DNA from: Symbiodinium natans
Taxonomy: Eukaryota > Sar > Dinophyceae > Suessiales > Symbiodiniaceae
Reading direction: 5' to 3'
Length of the DNA: 64,000 nucleotides
Assembly (NCBI GenBank): GCA_905221605.1
Contig: CAJNDS010000136.1
Span: 962,001 to 1,026,000 of the forward strand
Part shown: one piece after another, positions 51,210-60,727 of the stretch
Position numbering within the stretch: position 1 is the stretch's first letter
Layout: every line of letters begins with the position of its first letter
Notes under the pieces: model-generated
What the model was told of the DNA's origin: nothing
Databases searched by the model: none
Seen by the model: only the letters and a program-made list of their open reading frames with translations
Translations under genes and position numbers: made by a program

Positions 51210-51323
51210 GAACACCTCACGGTGGTGCTACCGCAAACCGAAGCGCAGCAAGAGCGAAAGCTGCGCCAGCTGATCCCAACGTGCGTCGCCGCCTGTCTCC
51301 GCATAGGTTGTGCTGGGTTCTAG
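51210..51323 (+). CDS. exon-like island with stop, unknown
   Basis: Follows TCCCATTCAG and reads EHLTVVLPQTEAQQERKLRQ then LIPTCVAACLRIGCAGF and TAG. TTTAGGG follows. Strongly protein-like; no family recognised. Confidence 0.45.
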   Translation, partial: EHLTVVLPQTEAQQERKLRQLIPTCVAACLRIGCAGF

Positions 51324-52589
51324 GAGGTTTAGGGTTTAGGGTTTAGGGATCCCTTCTAATGGGGCTAGACAGTGGTATAGGGAGTTGGCGACTTAGGTTC
51401 TCTATGAGAGAGGGGGTAGATGTGTGTGACAGGGCATGTCGGCCCCCTATAGGGACCTTAACACTTAATCTCAGCCATGTTGAGAGTTCGACTGTAGGAG
51501 GCTTCGTCTTAAATAGATCATACACGGGCTGTTCTAGCTTGATTCGCGGGTGGAGGGGGGGGTCCCAACGGGGGTTTAGGGTCCAGTTCCTTTTAATGTT
51601 TAAGATATATGTATACCCAACATGCCAGGCAATTTTTTTGATCCGTTGCCCCAAACCTCAGAAGCCCCCCCCCCCCTCCCGAGAAACTCTCTCAGCCCTA
51701 AGCCCTAATTACGCCCCAAATCTAGATCCTTAAAGCATGATGCCGTTTGGCGTTATCAGAACACGAGACCTTCGGTTCAGAGAATTGAAAAGATTGATTG
51801 CCCTAAACCCTAAACCCCAAACCCTACACCCTAAACCGCCCAAAACCCCAGACCCGCACTTGTCATCTTTCTCAGGAGGCGGGGGCTCACGTCGTCTCCA
51901 GCCCTGGGCACAGCTCCCTGCGTTTCGAGGATGGGAATTGACTTGAGGATGCTCTAGGGTTTAGGGTTTGAGGGTTTAGGCTTTAGGGTTTAGGGTTTAG
52001 GGTCGACACCTCGGTAGGCCCTTAGGACATGTTATATGTTCCCTTATTGGGTTACCCTAAAAAACCCTAAACCGTAAACCCGGTGTAAGAGGATCATATT
52101 CAGGAATATTTTTCACAGGGTTTTAAGAGCCAACCTAGAAAGTGACAAGGTCCCCCAGTTGTAGTCCCTGTGTAGGGTTGAGTCCGAGTCTGGGTTCACA
52201 AAGGAGACTGCTAAACCCTGAACCCCCTAAACCCTAAACCCGTTTCCTTGTCCTTTTTCAAGGGCTTCAGGGCTTACTGAGTACCCTAACATCTCTGGGC
52301 ACAACGGGGCCACTTGGATCAAGATCATGCGCTACTGTAAGCCATTTGAGGGACTCGTACAAGGGATGTGTGCCCCTGCTGAGTGGTCCGTCAAGCTATG
52401 TGTGTCATGGGGGCTGCTTTGGGTCTGAACCCGAAACCCTAGACCCTAACGCCGGACCCCTAAAACCCATAAGGGAGGTGTACCATCAGACTTGCGGGCA
52501 GAATCAAGGGGTCCTTTGTGGGGGTCCCCACTACCTAAAGCCTACGACCCTGAACCAAAAGACTCCTCAGCCCTGCAGAAGCAAACCCT

Positions 52590-52691
52590 AACCCTAAACC
52601 CTAAACCCTAAACCCTAAACCCTAAACCCTAAACCCTAAACCCTAAACCCTAAACCCTAAACCCTAAACCCTAAACCCTAAACCCTAAACC
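52590..52691. repeat. CCCTAAA array with inverted flanks
   Basis: About 14 heptamers, flanked by CAGAAGCAAA on the left and TTTGCTTCTG on the right. Confidence 0.95.
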
Positions 52692-52755
52692 TTTGCTTCT
52701 GACATACTTCTGAGCTCACATGAGCCAGCGATCCCCCACCCGCCCCCAACCCCCC

Positions 52756-53683
52756 TCATCCCCTTCCAGCCTTCGCAGCACGAAAAGTTGCAAACACGTC
52801 AGCGTAATCAGCATAACCTGAAGAAGTTAGAAGGTCCAGAACCCAAAACCCTAAACCCGAAGCTACTTGCCTAGACCAGATGAAATTTAAGTAATCAGTG
52901 GTCAGGAGCACTATTGTTGCCCTTGCCATGCTTGTAAAAATGGTTTTGGGCTGTTCCCGCTCGGAGCTCCTTGCCGCAAGATGATTGGCATTGGTTGTGG
53001 CTCCAGAAGCTGAGGCTGAGATTGCACGTTTCGCCGCGACTACCTGCAACTGAACTGTGTAAAGACACAATGGCAAAGACGTATATCAGATCTCACATTA
53101 TCGTCACCTGAGCTTGTGTTATGGAATCCTTTGTAGCCTCGCAGGCTTCGAATCTAGCATCATGTGCCTCTTGGCATCGCGATGTTGAGTTCAACCGTCT
53201 CAAAGTGAAACCTGTCTGTGGCATGGTCCTGGTCAAGACAGCCGCAGTGATGCATCGCGGTTGATGATCCTTGTGTTTCTTTTCACATCCTGGTTGATGT
53301 AAGTTTCTTTACGTCCAGGTTGGTTAGAACTTAAACACCCAAGGTTGGTGCTTGAAAGCCCGAATTGCCCCCTGCTGCTTCTCACTGGGGTATGGACAGC
53401 AACTTTAGCCAGCCGACGACTTCCGTAAATGTCCTGTCATTGCTTTCGCAGAGCACATCATCAGCTTTAGTGAAGAGTCCTTCATCCATGACTTGGTAGG
53501 TACAAGCCTAGGAACATCAGTAAAGTCAGAAGCCGGGTCATGACATGCCGTCGAACTAAGCGCAAGACCCCCCGAACTCCGAACCTCAAACCGTGAACCA
53601 GGAGGCAACAAAGAGAAAGGGAACCTCAACCGTAAAAGCCAGACCTGATCGACATGTCCGTCAAGCCAATCTTTGGGGACCAA
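52756..53683. other. repeat-poor block with ambiguous frames
   Basis: About 900 bp almost free of telomere-like units. Minus-strand frames of 106 codons (52,756-53,076) and 92 codons (53,405-53,683) are the longest but show no recognised motif; I do not call them genes. Confidence 0.4.
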
Positions 53684-54047
53684 ATGAACCCTAAAAGGGT
53701 AGAAGGGCTCATATAGCTTAATGTTGGACGCGCTTGAGTGGGGGCCCCCCGGTTTTACGTCAGTGTGACTGTTTGAGGGTCTAGGGTGGGGGTCCGCAAT
53801 GAAGCCAAGTCTTCCAGGCGTCGCAGAAAAAAACTTTCGTGCGGCGCGCCTGTAAAATCAATTGCCGGCCCTCGCTGTCCCTTTTCAACTCATAAATAGA
53901 CTCCTCCCTAAAGCCATATAAAACCCGCGGACCTTTGTCAAGAGAGCAAGAACCCAGCTTCGACTGTTCAGGGTGGGTGGGGGGGGGGGGGGCCGCGCAC
54001 TAAAGCAGGCACAACGAATAGGAATTTCAGTCCTCCGGGATTCCTAC

Positions 54048-54247
54048 AAACCCTTATAAACCCCTATAAACCCCGATACACCCCGATACAAGCCCTTATA
54101 AACCCTAGAAACCCCTATAAGCCCCTAGAAACCCCTTAGAAACCCCTTATAAACCCCTATAAGCCCCTATAAGCCCCTATAAACCCCTATAAACCCCTAT
54201 ACGCCCCCATAAACCCCTATAAACCCCCATAAGCCCCTAAACCCTCC
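54048..54247. repeat. CCCCTATAAA variant array
   Basis: About 18 units of CCCCTATAAA, CCCCTATAAG and CCCCTAGAAA. Confidence 0.9.
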
Positions 54248-54257
54248 AAGCCCTGCT

Positions 54258-54311
54258 TTGGCTTCAAAGGAGGCCGCGCACTTGTGCCACCAGACGGCGC
54301 CATGGCCAGGG
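54258..54311 (+). CDS. exon-like island, unknown
   Basis: LASKEAAHLCHQTAPWPG between a CCCCTATAAA array and a TTTAGGG array. Short. Confidence 0.28.
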
Positions 54312-54376
54312 TTTAGGGTTTAGGGTTTAGGGTTTAGGCTTTAGGGTTTAGGGTTTAGGGTTTAGGGTTTAGGGTT
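54308..54376. repeat. TTTAGGG array
   Basis: About ten heptamers. Confidence 0.9.
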
Positions 54377-54581
54377 ATGTAGCTTCATGTGCTTTAGACC
54401 TCAGACTACATAATCCATTGCACTGAGACAATACATATTAACTTTTTTGTCATGTAGAACTCGAGTTCGCGGTGTCAAGTCCCGTGCTTGGGCGTGTCTG
54501 ACTCCTGGTGACTCCAGGCGCTTGAACTAAACCCTAAACCCCGAAACCCTAAACCCCAAAACCCTAAACCATTTTAAGTGA

Positions 54582-54689
54582 CAAGCAGCTTCCGAGGTGC
54601 TAGGGAAAGTCGATCAGCTAGTGGCCTTCTTGCCGCACCCGGAATCGGAGGACGGCAGCCTAGTCGATGAGGCCGCTGGGAGTCGTTGA
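54582..54689 (+). CDS. exon-like island with stop, unknown
   Basis: Reads SEVLGKVDQLVAFLPHPESE then DGSLVDEAAGSR and TGA, directly after CCCTAAA units. Among the most protein-like islands. No family recognised. Confidence 0.47.
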   Translation, partial: QAASEVLGKVDQLVAFLPHPESEDGSLVDEAAGSR

Positions 54690-54893
54690 GAAGTCTCTTT
54701 GTTTTGCGGGACATTTGGAGGTCAAGGTTGCGGCGGCTGTCTTTTTTTTTTTTTTTGGGTGGGCGGGGGGGGGGGGGGGGGGTGGTGCTGATCAAGGCAA
54801 GCAAGACTAGATTGCGTCAGTGGCGGTTGAAGCAGCGTCCCAAGCAAGAGCCAAGGCACAAGCGCGCGGAGTGCCCAGTACCGCATTCTACTT

Positions 54894-55098
54894 GAACCAG
54901 CCGGTTGTCCAAAGCTAGGGTTTAGGGTTTGTAGGGTTTTTAGGGTTTTTAGGGTTTTAGGGCTTTAGGGTGTATAGGGCTTATAGGGCTTATAGGGTTT
55001 ATAGGGTTTATAGGGTTTATAGGGTTTATAGGGTTTATAGGGTTTATAGGGTTTAGGGGTTTAGGGCTTAGGGAACCAGAAGGTTGTCCAAAGCTAGG
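54894..55098. repeat. telomere-like array bracketed by 26-bp direct repeats
   Basis: The 26-bp segment ending GGTTGTCCAAAGCTAGG occurs at 54,894-54,919 and 55,073-55,098 (24 of 26 identical). Between them are TTTAGGG, TTTTTAGGG and about nine TTTATAGGG units. Confidence 0.9.
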
Positions 55099-55192
55099 AT
55101 GCACCACCAAGGCCCTCATAAAGAACACAATGCCGTTTAGGGTTTACCGTTTAGGGTTTAGGATGTAGGGTTTAGGGTTTAAGGTTTAGGGT

Positions 55193-55438
55193 TTGAGGAT
55201 CCCCGAGGGGATTACACAGGTTTTCCGAAGCCTTGTCGTGCAGCCTATGTTGTTCCAAGAATTCGAGACCCGCGGTCCCGATTTTGATATCCCCCAGCAA
55301 ATCAAAGCTTGCGCGGGGAGAGTAGAGGGGCGACAAGGGCCCAAGAGACTTCATTATAGGACTCAAAAAGTGCATGGAATTCAGTGCCTGCATCTGGACT
55401 GGACGGGGTGGGTTGTGTGGGGGCGCGTTCTCAATTAA
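55193..55438 (+). CDS. open frame, unknown, 81 codons
   Basis: Open from a TTG to TAA with no ATG near the start; GTTTGAG/GATCCC could be a splice acceptor. It reads PEGITQVFRSLVVQPMLFQE then FETRGPDFDIPQQIKACAGR and is free of repeat-derived residues. No family recognised. Confidence 0.4.
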   Translation: MRIPEGITQVFRSLVVQPMLFQEFETRGPDFDIPQQIKACAGRVEGRQGPKRLHYRTQKVHGIQCLHLDWTGWVVWGRVLN

Positions 55439-55964
55439 ACCCCCCTACCCCACAAGCGACATACCCCCCCCACCCCCTATACAATGACAGGACAAAAATA
55501 AAGGGGTTAGGAGCGGGGGGTTAATATTTGGGGAAGGGGATTCGTAGTAAATTACACGAGACCCCTAAACCCTAAACCCTAAACCTCTCAGCAGGAGTTC
55601 GAGACTTCCATGCTACGGCCTCGCTGAGGGTTTCGGAAAACCCGAAGGGCCGAAAGGGCTTAGGGTTTAGGGTTTAGGGTTTAGAGGTTTAGAAGTTTAG
55701 GGTTTAGGAGCCATGCTTGGGCGGCATGTCATGTGATGCACATCTTGGCAACCAAGGCTGAGGGTGTTGGGTGCTAGTTTTTTTGGGATGTAGCAGGCTT
55801 TTTATGCTTTAGCGGTCTGGCAGTCAGCAAAGCCAGCTTCAAAATGTAGAGAGCATGGTTGTGGGTGCGTCTGAGGATGTCGGCGCTGGCAGTGGAGGAC
55901 ATCATTGCATGTGCAGTCGTGTGCGTTGGCATGCCTTAGGGCCCCCTAAACGTAGCTTTCGGGT

Positions 55965-56033
55965 TTAGGGTTTAGGGTTTAGGGTTTAGGGTTTAGGGTT
56001 TAGGGTTTAGGGTTTACCGTTGAGGGTTTAGGG
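55965..56033. repeat. TTTAGGG array
   Basis: About nine units, the last ones variant (TTTACCG, TTGAGGG). Confidence 0.9.
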
Positions 56034-56247
56034 TTTCCCTTAAGATGCTCAAGCCCAAGCCCCCGCGAAGCCTGAAAACCTTAGGGCCCCCAAAGCCACC
56101 CCCTACATCCCTGCTCTCCCTACTAAAACCTTAATCCATCGACTGAAACCCAATCCTCCGATGAGAAGCAGACCGAAAAACCTAGACCATCCCAAGCCCG
56201 TACCAAAAAACCCTACACCCCTAAACCCATAAACTTCCTAAAGCCTA

Positions 56248-56340
56248 CCTCTGGGATCTATTTACCCACAGTTTCGTAGTAACTGCCGCATATGTAGCTG
56301 GCATAACCCATGAAACTGTAGGTAAAGAGAGAGTCCCAGG
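56248..56340. mobile_element. MITE-like element, family D copy
   Basis: CCTCTGGGATCTATTTACCC...AGTTTCGTAGTAACTG and GAAACTGTAGGTAAAGAGAG then AGTCCCAGG. Confidence 0.7.
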
Positions 56341-56492
56341 TGGGCAAACCCAAAGGCCTGCGATTCGTCAACTTTAGTTCCTCAGCCCTAAACCCCTAAA
56401 CCCTAAACCCTAAACCTTAAACCTCTAACCCCTAAACCCCAAACAACCCTGAACCCCCAAAAAAACCTCAAACCTCTAAACTTGCCAAGACC

Positions 56493-56578
56493 CCTAAACC
56501 CTAAACCCTAAACCCTAAACCCTAAACCCTAAACCCTAAACCCTAAACCCTAAACCCTAAACCCTAAACCCTAAACCC
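56493..56578. repeat. CCCTAAA array
   Basis: About 12 perfect heptamers. Confidence 0.95.
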
Positions 56579-56624
56579 CAGCGGGGTCTAGGCCTCAAAA
56601 GGCACCTCGATTGCTTTCCCGCAG

Positions 56625-56684
56625 GCCGGCAAGTCTTCACTGCCACCTCCCCAGGCCGGAGAAGAAACTTTGTGGGGCGTTTAG
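56625..56684 (+). CDS. exon-like island, unknown
   Basis: Preceded by TTGCTTTCCCGCAG, a strong acceptor with pyrimidine tract. Reads AGKSSLPPPQAGEETLWGV; its TAG is the first TTTAG of the next array. Confidence 0.38.
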   Translation, partial: AGKSSLPPPQAGEETLWGV

Positions 56685-57427
56685 GGTTTGGGGTTTAGGG
56701 TTTAGGGTTTAGGGTATGGGGTCCAGGGTTTAGGGTTGAGGGTTTTGGGTTTAGGGTTTAGGGTTTAGGGTTTAGGGGTTAGAAGCTTGCTCTGCGCTGT
56801 TCATGGACGAAGGGGATCCTAAATTTGTTTTCGAGCACGCTTGGGGTGGACCTTTTTAGATCTCCCAGAGACCCGTTTCCAGCTCCCGAAGCCTTGAAAC
56901 CCCAAACCCTAACCCCCAAACCCCAAACCCCAAACCCTAAACCCTAAACCCGACTCCCCGCGTGTGGGGGCCCAGGACTCCAGGGTGGTAGGGATTCGGG
57001 TTGAGGGTTCAGGGTTCAGGCTTAGGGTTTATAGGGTTTCCCGCTTAGGGTAGTTTAGGGGTTTATTGAAATTATTCACAGGTCAGGTCCAGCCAAAGTG
57101 TCGAGGAAGCTTTCGGGGAGTTCTGTTTTTCAGCTTTGAATCACTTCAAGTTACAGGGGCTTGAGGATTTTGAGTTTAGAGTGTAGAGTTGGAATGCCTG
57201 AACCCTAAACCCTAAACCCTAAACCGTGAGAGAGAGAGAGAGAGAGTAGAGTTGGAGGCAGCACACCCGAAAAGTCCAATCAAAAAGCCCCCTTTCGAGC
57301 CGTCAGCCCACCGAACATCCTAAGCCGAGAGCCCTATACCCTCGGCATCCCTTATCACGGGGGAATCCCACGGCCTAAACCTTTAACCCTTAACCCTTAA
57401 CCCTAAACCCTAAACCCTAAACCCCAT

Positions 57428-57511
57428 TCCGAGGCGATCAAGCAGCTACTGCCGGACCTGAAGCTCTTCTGCAAGGCCAGACGCTTGAAGGAAGGCTTTA
57501 GTTTCGGGGTT
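57428..57511 (+). CDS. exon-like island, unknown
   Basis: SEAIKQLLPDLKLFCKARRL-KEG between CCCTAAA and TTTAGGG-type repeats; helical, basic. No family recognised. Confidence 0.42.
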
Positions 57512-57747
57512 TAGGGTTTGGGGTCCCCAAACTCTAACCGCTAAAACCCTAGACCCTATAAACCTCAATCCTAAACCCTAAAGCCCTAAACCCTCTAAAC
57601 CTAAGTCCTAAACCCCAATCCTTGTACTGGTTTACGGTTGCTCAGCTAGGTTACCTCAAGGTGGGAAGCCTTAGCAGTCCCGGGGTTAACAACAAGCTTT
57701 CCATAGGCCGAGGCTTCTTAGTAGGGTTTAGGGTTCAGGGTTTAGGG

Positions 57748-57838
57748 CTGAGTAAGTACAGCTTACATTTTTTGGGATACTATAATCCCCTATAGAACTG
57801 AAAGTGTGCACTTTTTTGGGGCTTATGAACTCAGCAAC
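57748..57838. mobile_element. MITE-like element, family H copy 1
   Basis: Shares ACTTTTTTGGGATACT-like interior TTTTGGGATACTATAATCCC and CTATAGAACTGAAAG with the copy at 58,559. Ends CTGAGTA and CTCAGCAAC. Both copies abut a TTTAGGG unit at the same point (TTTAGGGCTGA). Confidence 0.6.
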
Positions 57839-57997
57839 TAAGATATGGCCCCTTGTTATTGCCCCTTTTCGTGGCAAGTTCCTAAACCCTAAACCCTAAA
57901 ATCCTTCGTGACCGTAGCGCGTAGTGCGTAGGGATTGGGCCTCCTGATACTCACACGACGTAGTGTATGGATTCGGGGCTTCTTGACAATGACCTTA

Positions 57998-58110
57998 TGC
58001 CATAAACCCTAAACCCTAAACCCTAAACCCTACACCTTAAACCCTAAACCCTAAACCCTAAACCCTAAACCCTAAACCCTAAACCCTAAACCCTAAACCC
58101 TAAACCCTAA
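57998..58110. repeat. CCCTAAA array
   Basis: About 15 heptamers. GACCTTATGCC is just left and GACCTTAGCCC just right, a possible 10-11-bp duplication. Confidence 0.95.
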
Positions 58111-58388
58111 CCGCAAGGACCTTAGCCCCCCGACGATAAAGGCAACCCACTGAACCTGGAGCCTCCAGAAGCCCAGACCCGAACCCCTTTGACCCAGTCT
58201 CCACTTGAACCCGAGACCTGAAGCTGGAACCCTAAACCCCTTAACCGTTAGCCCCTTGAGGGTTTAGGATGAAGGGTTTAGGGTTTAGGGCTTAGGGTTT
58301 AGGGGGTTTAGGGGGTTTAGGGGGTTTAGGGTTTAGGGTTCAGGGCTTCAAGCACCAAAAACTCACAAAACGAAGCCCTGGCTTGCAG

Positions 58389-58481
58389 GAGGGGCCGGGC
58401 CGGTGCCCCAGCAAGGGTCGCAGCTCCTTTGTGAGCCGAAGCCGCGTCTTTCCTCTCTGCATCTGCTGCCCGGGAGTTAGG
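58389..58481 (+). CDS. exon-like island, unknown
   Basis: Preceded by CCCTGGCTTGCAG (strong acceptor). Reads GGAGPVPQQGSQLLCEPKPR then LSSLHLLPGS and TAG at the next TTAGGG unit. Confidence 0.4.
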
Positions 58482-58482
58482 G

Positions 58483-58558
58483 TTTAGGGTTTAGGGTTTA
58501 GGGTGCAGGGTTTAGGCTTTAGGGTTTAGGGTTTAGGGTTTAGGGTTTAGGGTTTAGG
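58483..58558. repeat. TTTAGGG array
   Basis: About ten heptamers; one GTGCAGG variant. Confidence 0.9.
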
Positions 58559-58656
58559 GCTGAATGAGTACACTTTACACTTTTTGGGATACTCTAATCC
58601 CTATAGAACTGAAAGCGTACACTTTTTTATTGGGAGGCTTAACAAAACTCAGCAAC
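58559..58656. mobile_element. MITE-like element, family H copy 2
   Basis: GCTGAATGAGTACACTTTAC...TTTTTGGGATACTCTAATCC and ACTCAGCAACG at the right end. Confidence 0.6.
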
Positions 58657-58681
58657 GAAGGGCTTCACACCCCCCTAAGCC

Positions 58682-58787
58682 TTGGGATGTTCCCCCTTAT
58701 ACTAAGCAGTCCTTAATAGGGATTCTAGTACGCCCCGTATTATCATCCCAATATTAAGGACTGCTAGTAGAAGTGGGAACGTCCCAA
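58682..58787. mobile_element. MITE-like element, family B, good copy
   Basis: TTGGGATGTTCCCCCTTATA-CTAAGCAGTCCTTAATAGGGATT facing ATTAAGGACTGCTAGTAGAA and GGGAACGTCCCAA. Confidence 0.8.
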
Positions 58788-59302
58788 CCCCTAAACACCA
58801 ACTCTAAGGTTGGAACCTTGAGAACCCTAGATGAACCGGGTTGGGCTTAGGGTTTAGGGTTTAGGGTTTAGGGTATAGGGTTTAGGGTTTAGGGTTTAGG
58901 GTTGTTTAGAATTTCATATCTGGGATGATTTGGAGTACATTCTGAAGCTCTACAGGCCTGAATCCCTGTACCCTATCAAGCCCTATCAACCCACAGAACA
59001 ACCCTCAAAGCCGAAATCCATAAACTCTAAGCCCCGAACCCACCCCCCGGCTTTGGGTAGCTCAATTCAAGCGGGGTATAAGGAAGAATATTTCTGCAAT
59101 TTCTCTCTTCTCTTTTACTACTACTTCAGAGGGGGTTGAGGGCATAAGGACTTCGCATTGCGGATCGCTATGGGCTCACAGTTTAGTGTTTAGGGTTTAG
59201 GCTGAACGCGTCCATGGGCTTAGGATTGAGGGCTAAACCCTAAGCCCTAAACCCTAAACCCTAAAGGATATTTCGGGGCTTCCACTCCACGTTGCGGCTC
59301 AG

Positions 59303-59374
59303 GTCTGGGAAAAGGGCGCTTTCCCGCACGCTGGCTGCCCGATCCCCAGCACCCTGCAGCATGCTTTCAACCCT
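59303..59374 (+). CDS. exon-like island, unknown
   Basis: Preceded by TTGCGGCTCAG. Reads VWEKGAFPHAGCPIPSTLQH; another frame (from 59,292, RLRSGKRALSRTLAARSPAP) is also open, so the frame is uncertain. Confidence 0.3.
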
Positions 59375-59441
59375 AAACCCTAAACCCAAAACCTTAAACC
59401 CTAAACCCCAAACCCTAAACCCCAACCTGTCTGTGCGGCAG

Positions 59442-59510
59442 GCCAGCTTATGGTCCCGGGCCGGGCGGTGTGCGGCTCCCGGTAGAAGTGTTGGCTTTCG
59501 TGGTTTATAG
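59442..59510 (+). CDS. exon-like island, unknown
   Basis: Preceded by CTGTCTGTGCGGCAG; reads ASLWSRAGRCAAPGRSVGFR and ends TAG. Confidence 0.3.
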   Translation, partial: ASLWSRAGRCAAPGRSVGFRGL

Positions 59511-59698
59511 AGGCGTTTAAGTTTAGGGGTTAGAGTTGATAGGGTTTCTGGGGTTTAGGGTTTAGGGATGTTTAGGGTTTAACGTAATTTATATAGGGTT
59601 TAGCAAAAAAGGAAAAGGAGGGGTTGAGGACATCGGTGCGTGAGAGTCACGGGGCAGGTGATGTTGTGAGATGGTGTTGCCGGTGGCGCGCTTGTTGT

Positions 59699-59842
59699 AG
59701 CAATGAAGGCTTTCCATCTGGGTTTGTCAACCCGTACTCGAAGTTCCACAAAGCAGCTGCTAAGCTGGAAGAGTTCGGGCAGCTTCGAAGCCAGTGGCAA
59801 AGAACGGTTCGGATTCACAGCGGCTGTGGCGCCTTGGCGTAG
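59699..59842 (+). CDS. open frame, unknown
   Basis: Protein-like stretch NEGFPSGFVNPYSKFHKAAA then KLEEFGQLRSQWQRTVRIHS to TAG. Another + frame from ATG 59,703 is also open. Confidence 0.35.
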   Translation, partial: SNEGFPSGFVNPYSKFHKAAAKLEEFGQLRSQWQRTVRIHSGCGALA

Positions 59843-59904
59843 GTACCTCTATACTATATGGTGTCTATATGGTGCCTTGCGCGTAAGTTAGGGGCCACCG
59901 ACAG

Positions 59905-59999
59905 ACCCTAAACCCTAAACCCTAAACCCTAAACCCTAAACCCTAAACCCTAAACCCTAAACCCGAGACCCTAGACCCTAGACCCTAGACCCTAAACCC
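59905..59999. repeat. CCCTAAA array
   Basis: About 13 units including three CCCTAGA. Confidence 0.95.
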
Positions 60000-60013
60000 A
60001 ACTTCCGGGAAGA

Positions 60014-60124
60014 ATGGCTCTTGAGGTCATGCCCGTGCTCAACGACGATGCCGCGAAGGCGGCCATGCTGACGCCGGCGCAGTCCCTCCAGCTCTTGGGG
60101 GCCCGGGCCTCTTCATTGGCGACT
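60014..60124 (+). CDS. exon-like island with ATG, unknown
   Basis: Starts ATGGCTCTTGAGG about 15 bp after a CCCTAAA array and reads MALEVMPVLNDDAAKAAMLT then PAQSLQLLGARASSLA before T-rich sequence. Looks like a first coding exon. No family recognised. Confidence 0.47.
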
Positions 60125-60173
60125 TTTTGTTTTTTCTTTTTGCTTGTTTTGTTCTTTTTTGTGTTGTTTATTT

Positions 60174-60332
60174 AGGGTTTTAGGGTTTTAGGGTTTTAGG
60201 GTTTTAGGGTTTTAGGGTTTTAGGGTTTTAGGGTTTTAGGGTTTTAGGGTTTTAGGGTTTTAGGGTTTTAGGGTTTTAGGGTTTAGGGTTTTAGGGTTTT
60301 AGGGTTTTAGGGTTTAGGGTTTTAGGGTTTAG
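60174..60332. repeat. TTTTAGGG variant array
   Basis: About 20 octamers TTTTAGGG with a few TTTAGGG. Confidence 0.95.
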
Positions 60333-60727
60333 GGGGCGAGTTCGAATCTCTAAGTTGGCAGTGTGAGATTCAAGAGGCTATAGCTCAGGGCTTTCCTTGT
60401 TGTTGCCTTTCGAAAGACACAGAGATTTGCTGAGGGATGTGAGGTTGCGGATTCTCTGTGTGTTTGCAAGCCTACGTCTCATTCCATGTCGAACATGGCC
60501 AACAAAGAGGCCCCAAAAAGCCAACGAGCCTTGAACCCTAAGCCATGAACCCTGAACCCTGAACCCTAAACCCAAAGGCCCCAGGCCCGAGACCCAACGT
60601 GTCGAGTGCCTCACCTCTAGTTTAACCCAAAAAGCCCTGAACGGAGGTCTTGGACCATCCGAAGAGCCACTTCCCCTCAGCAGCGCGCCTGCAGGCCGTA
60701 GCAGCCGCGTGTTGGGAGTTTAAGGAA

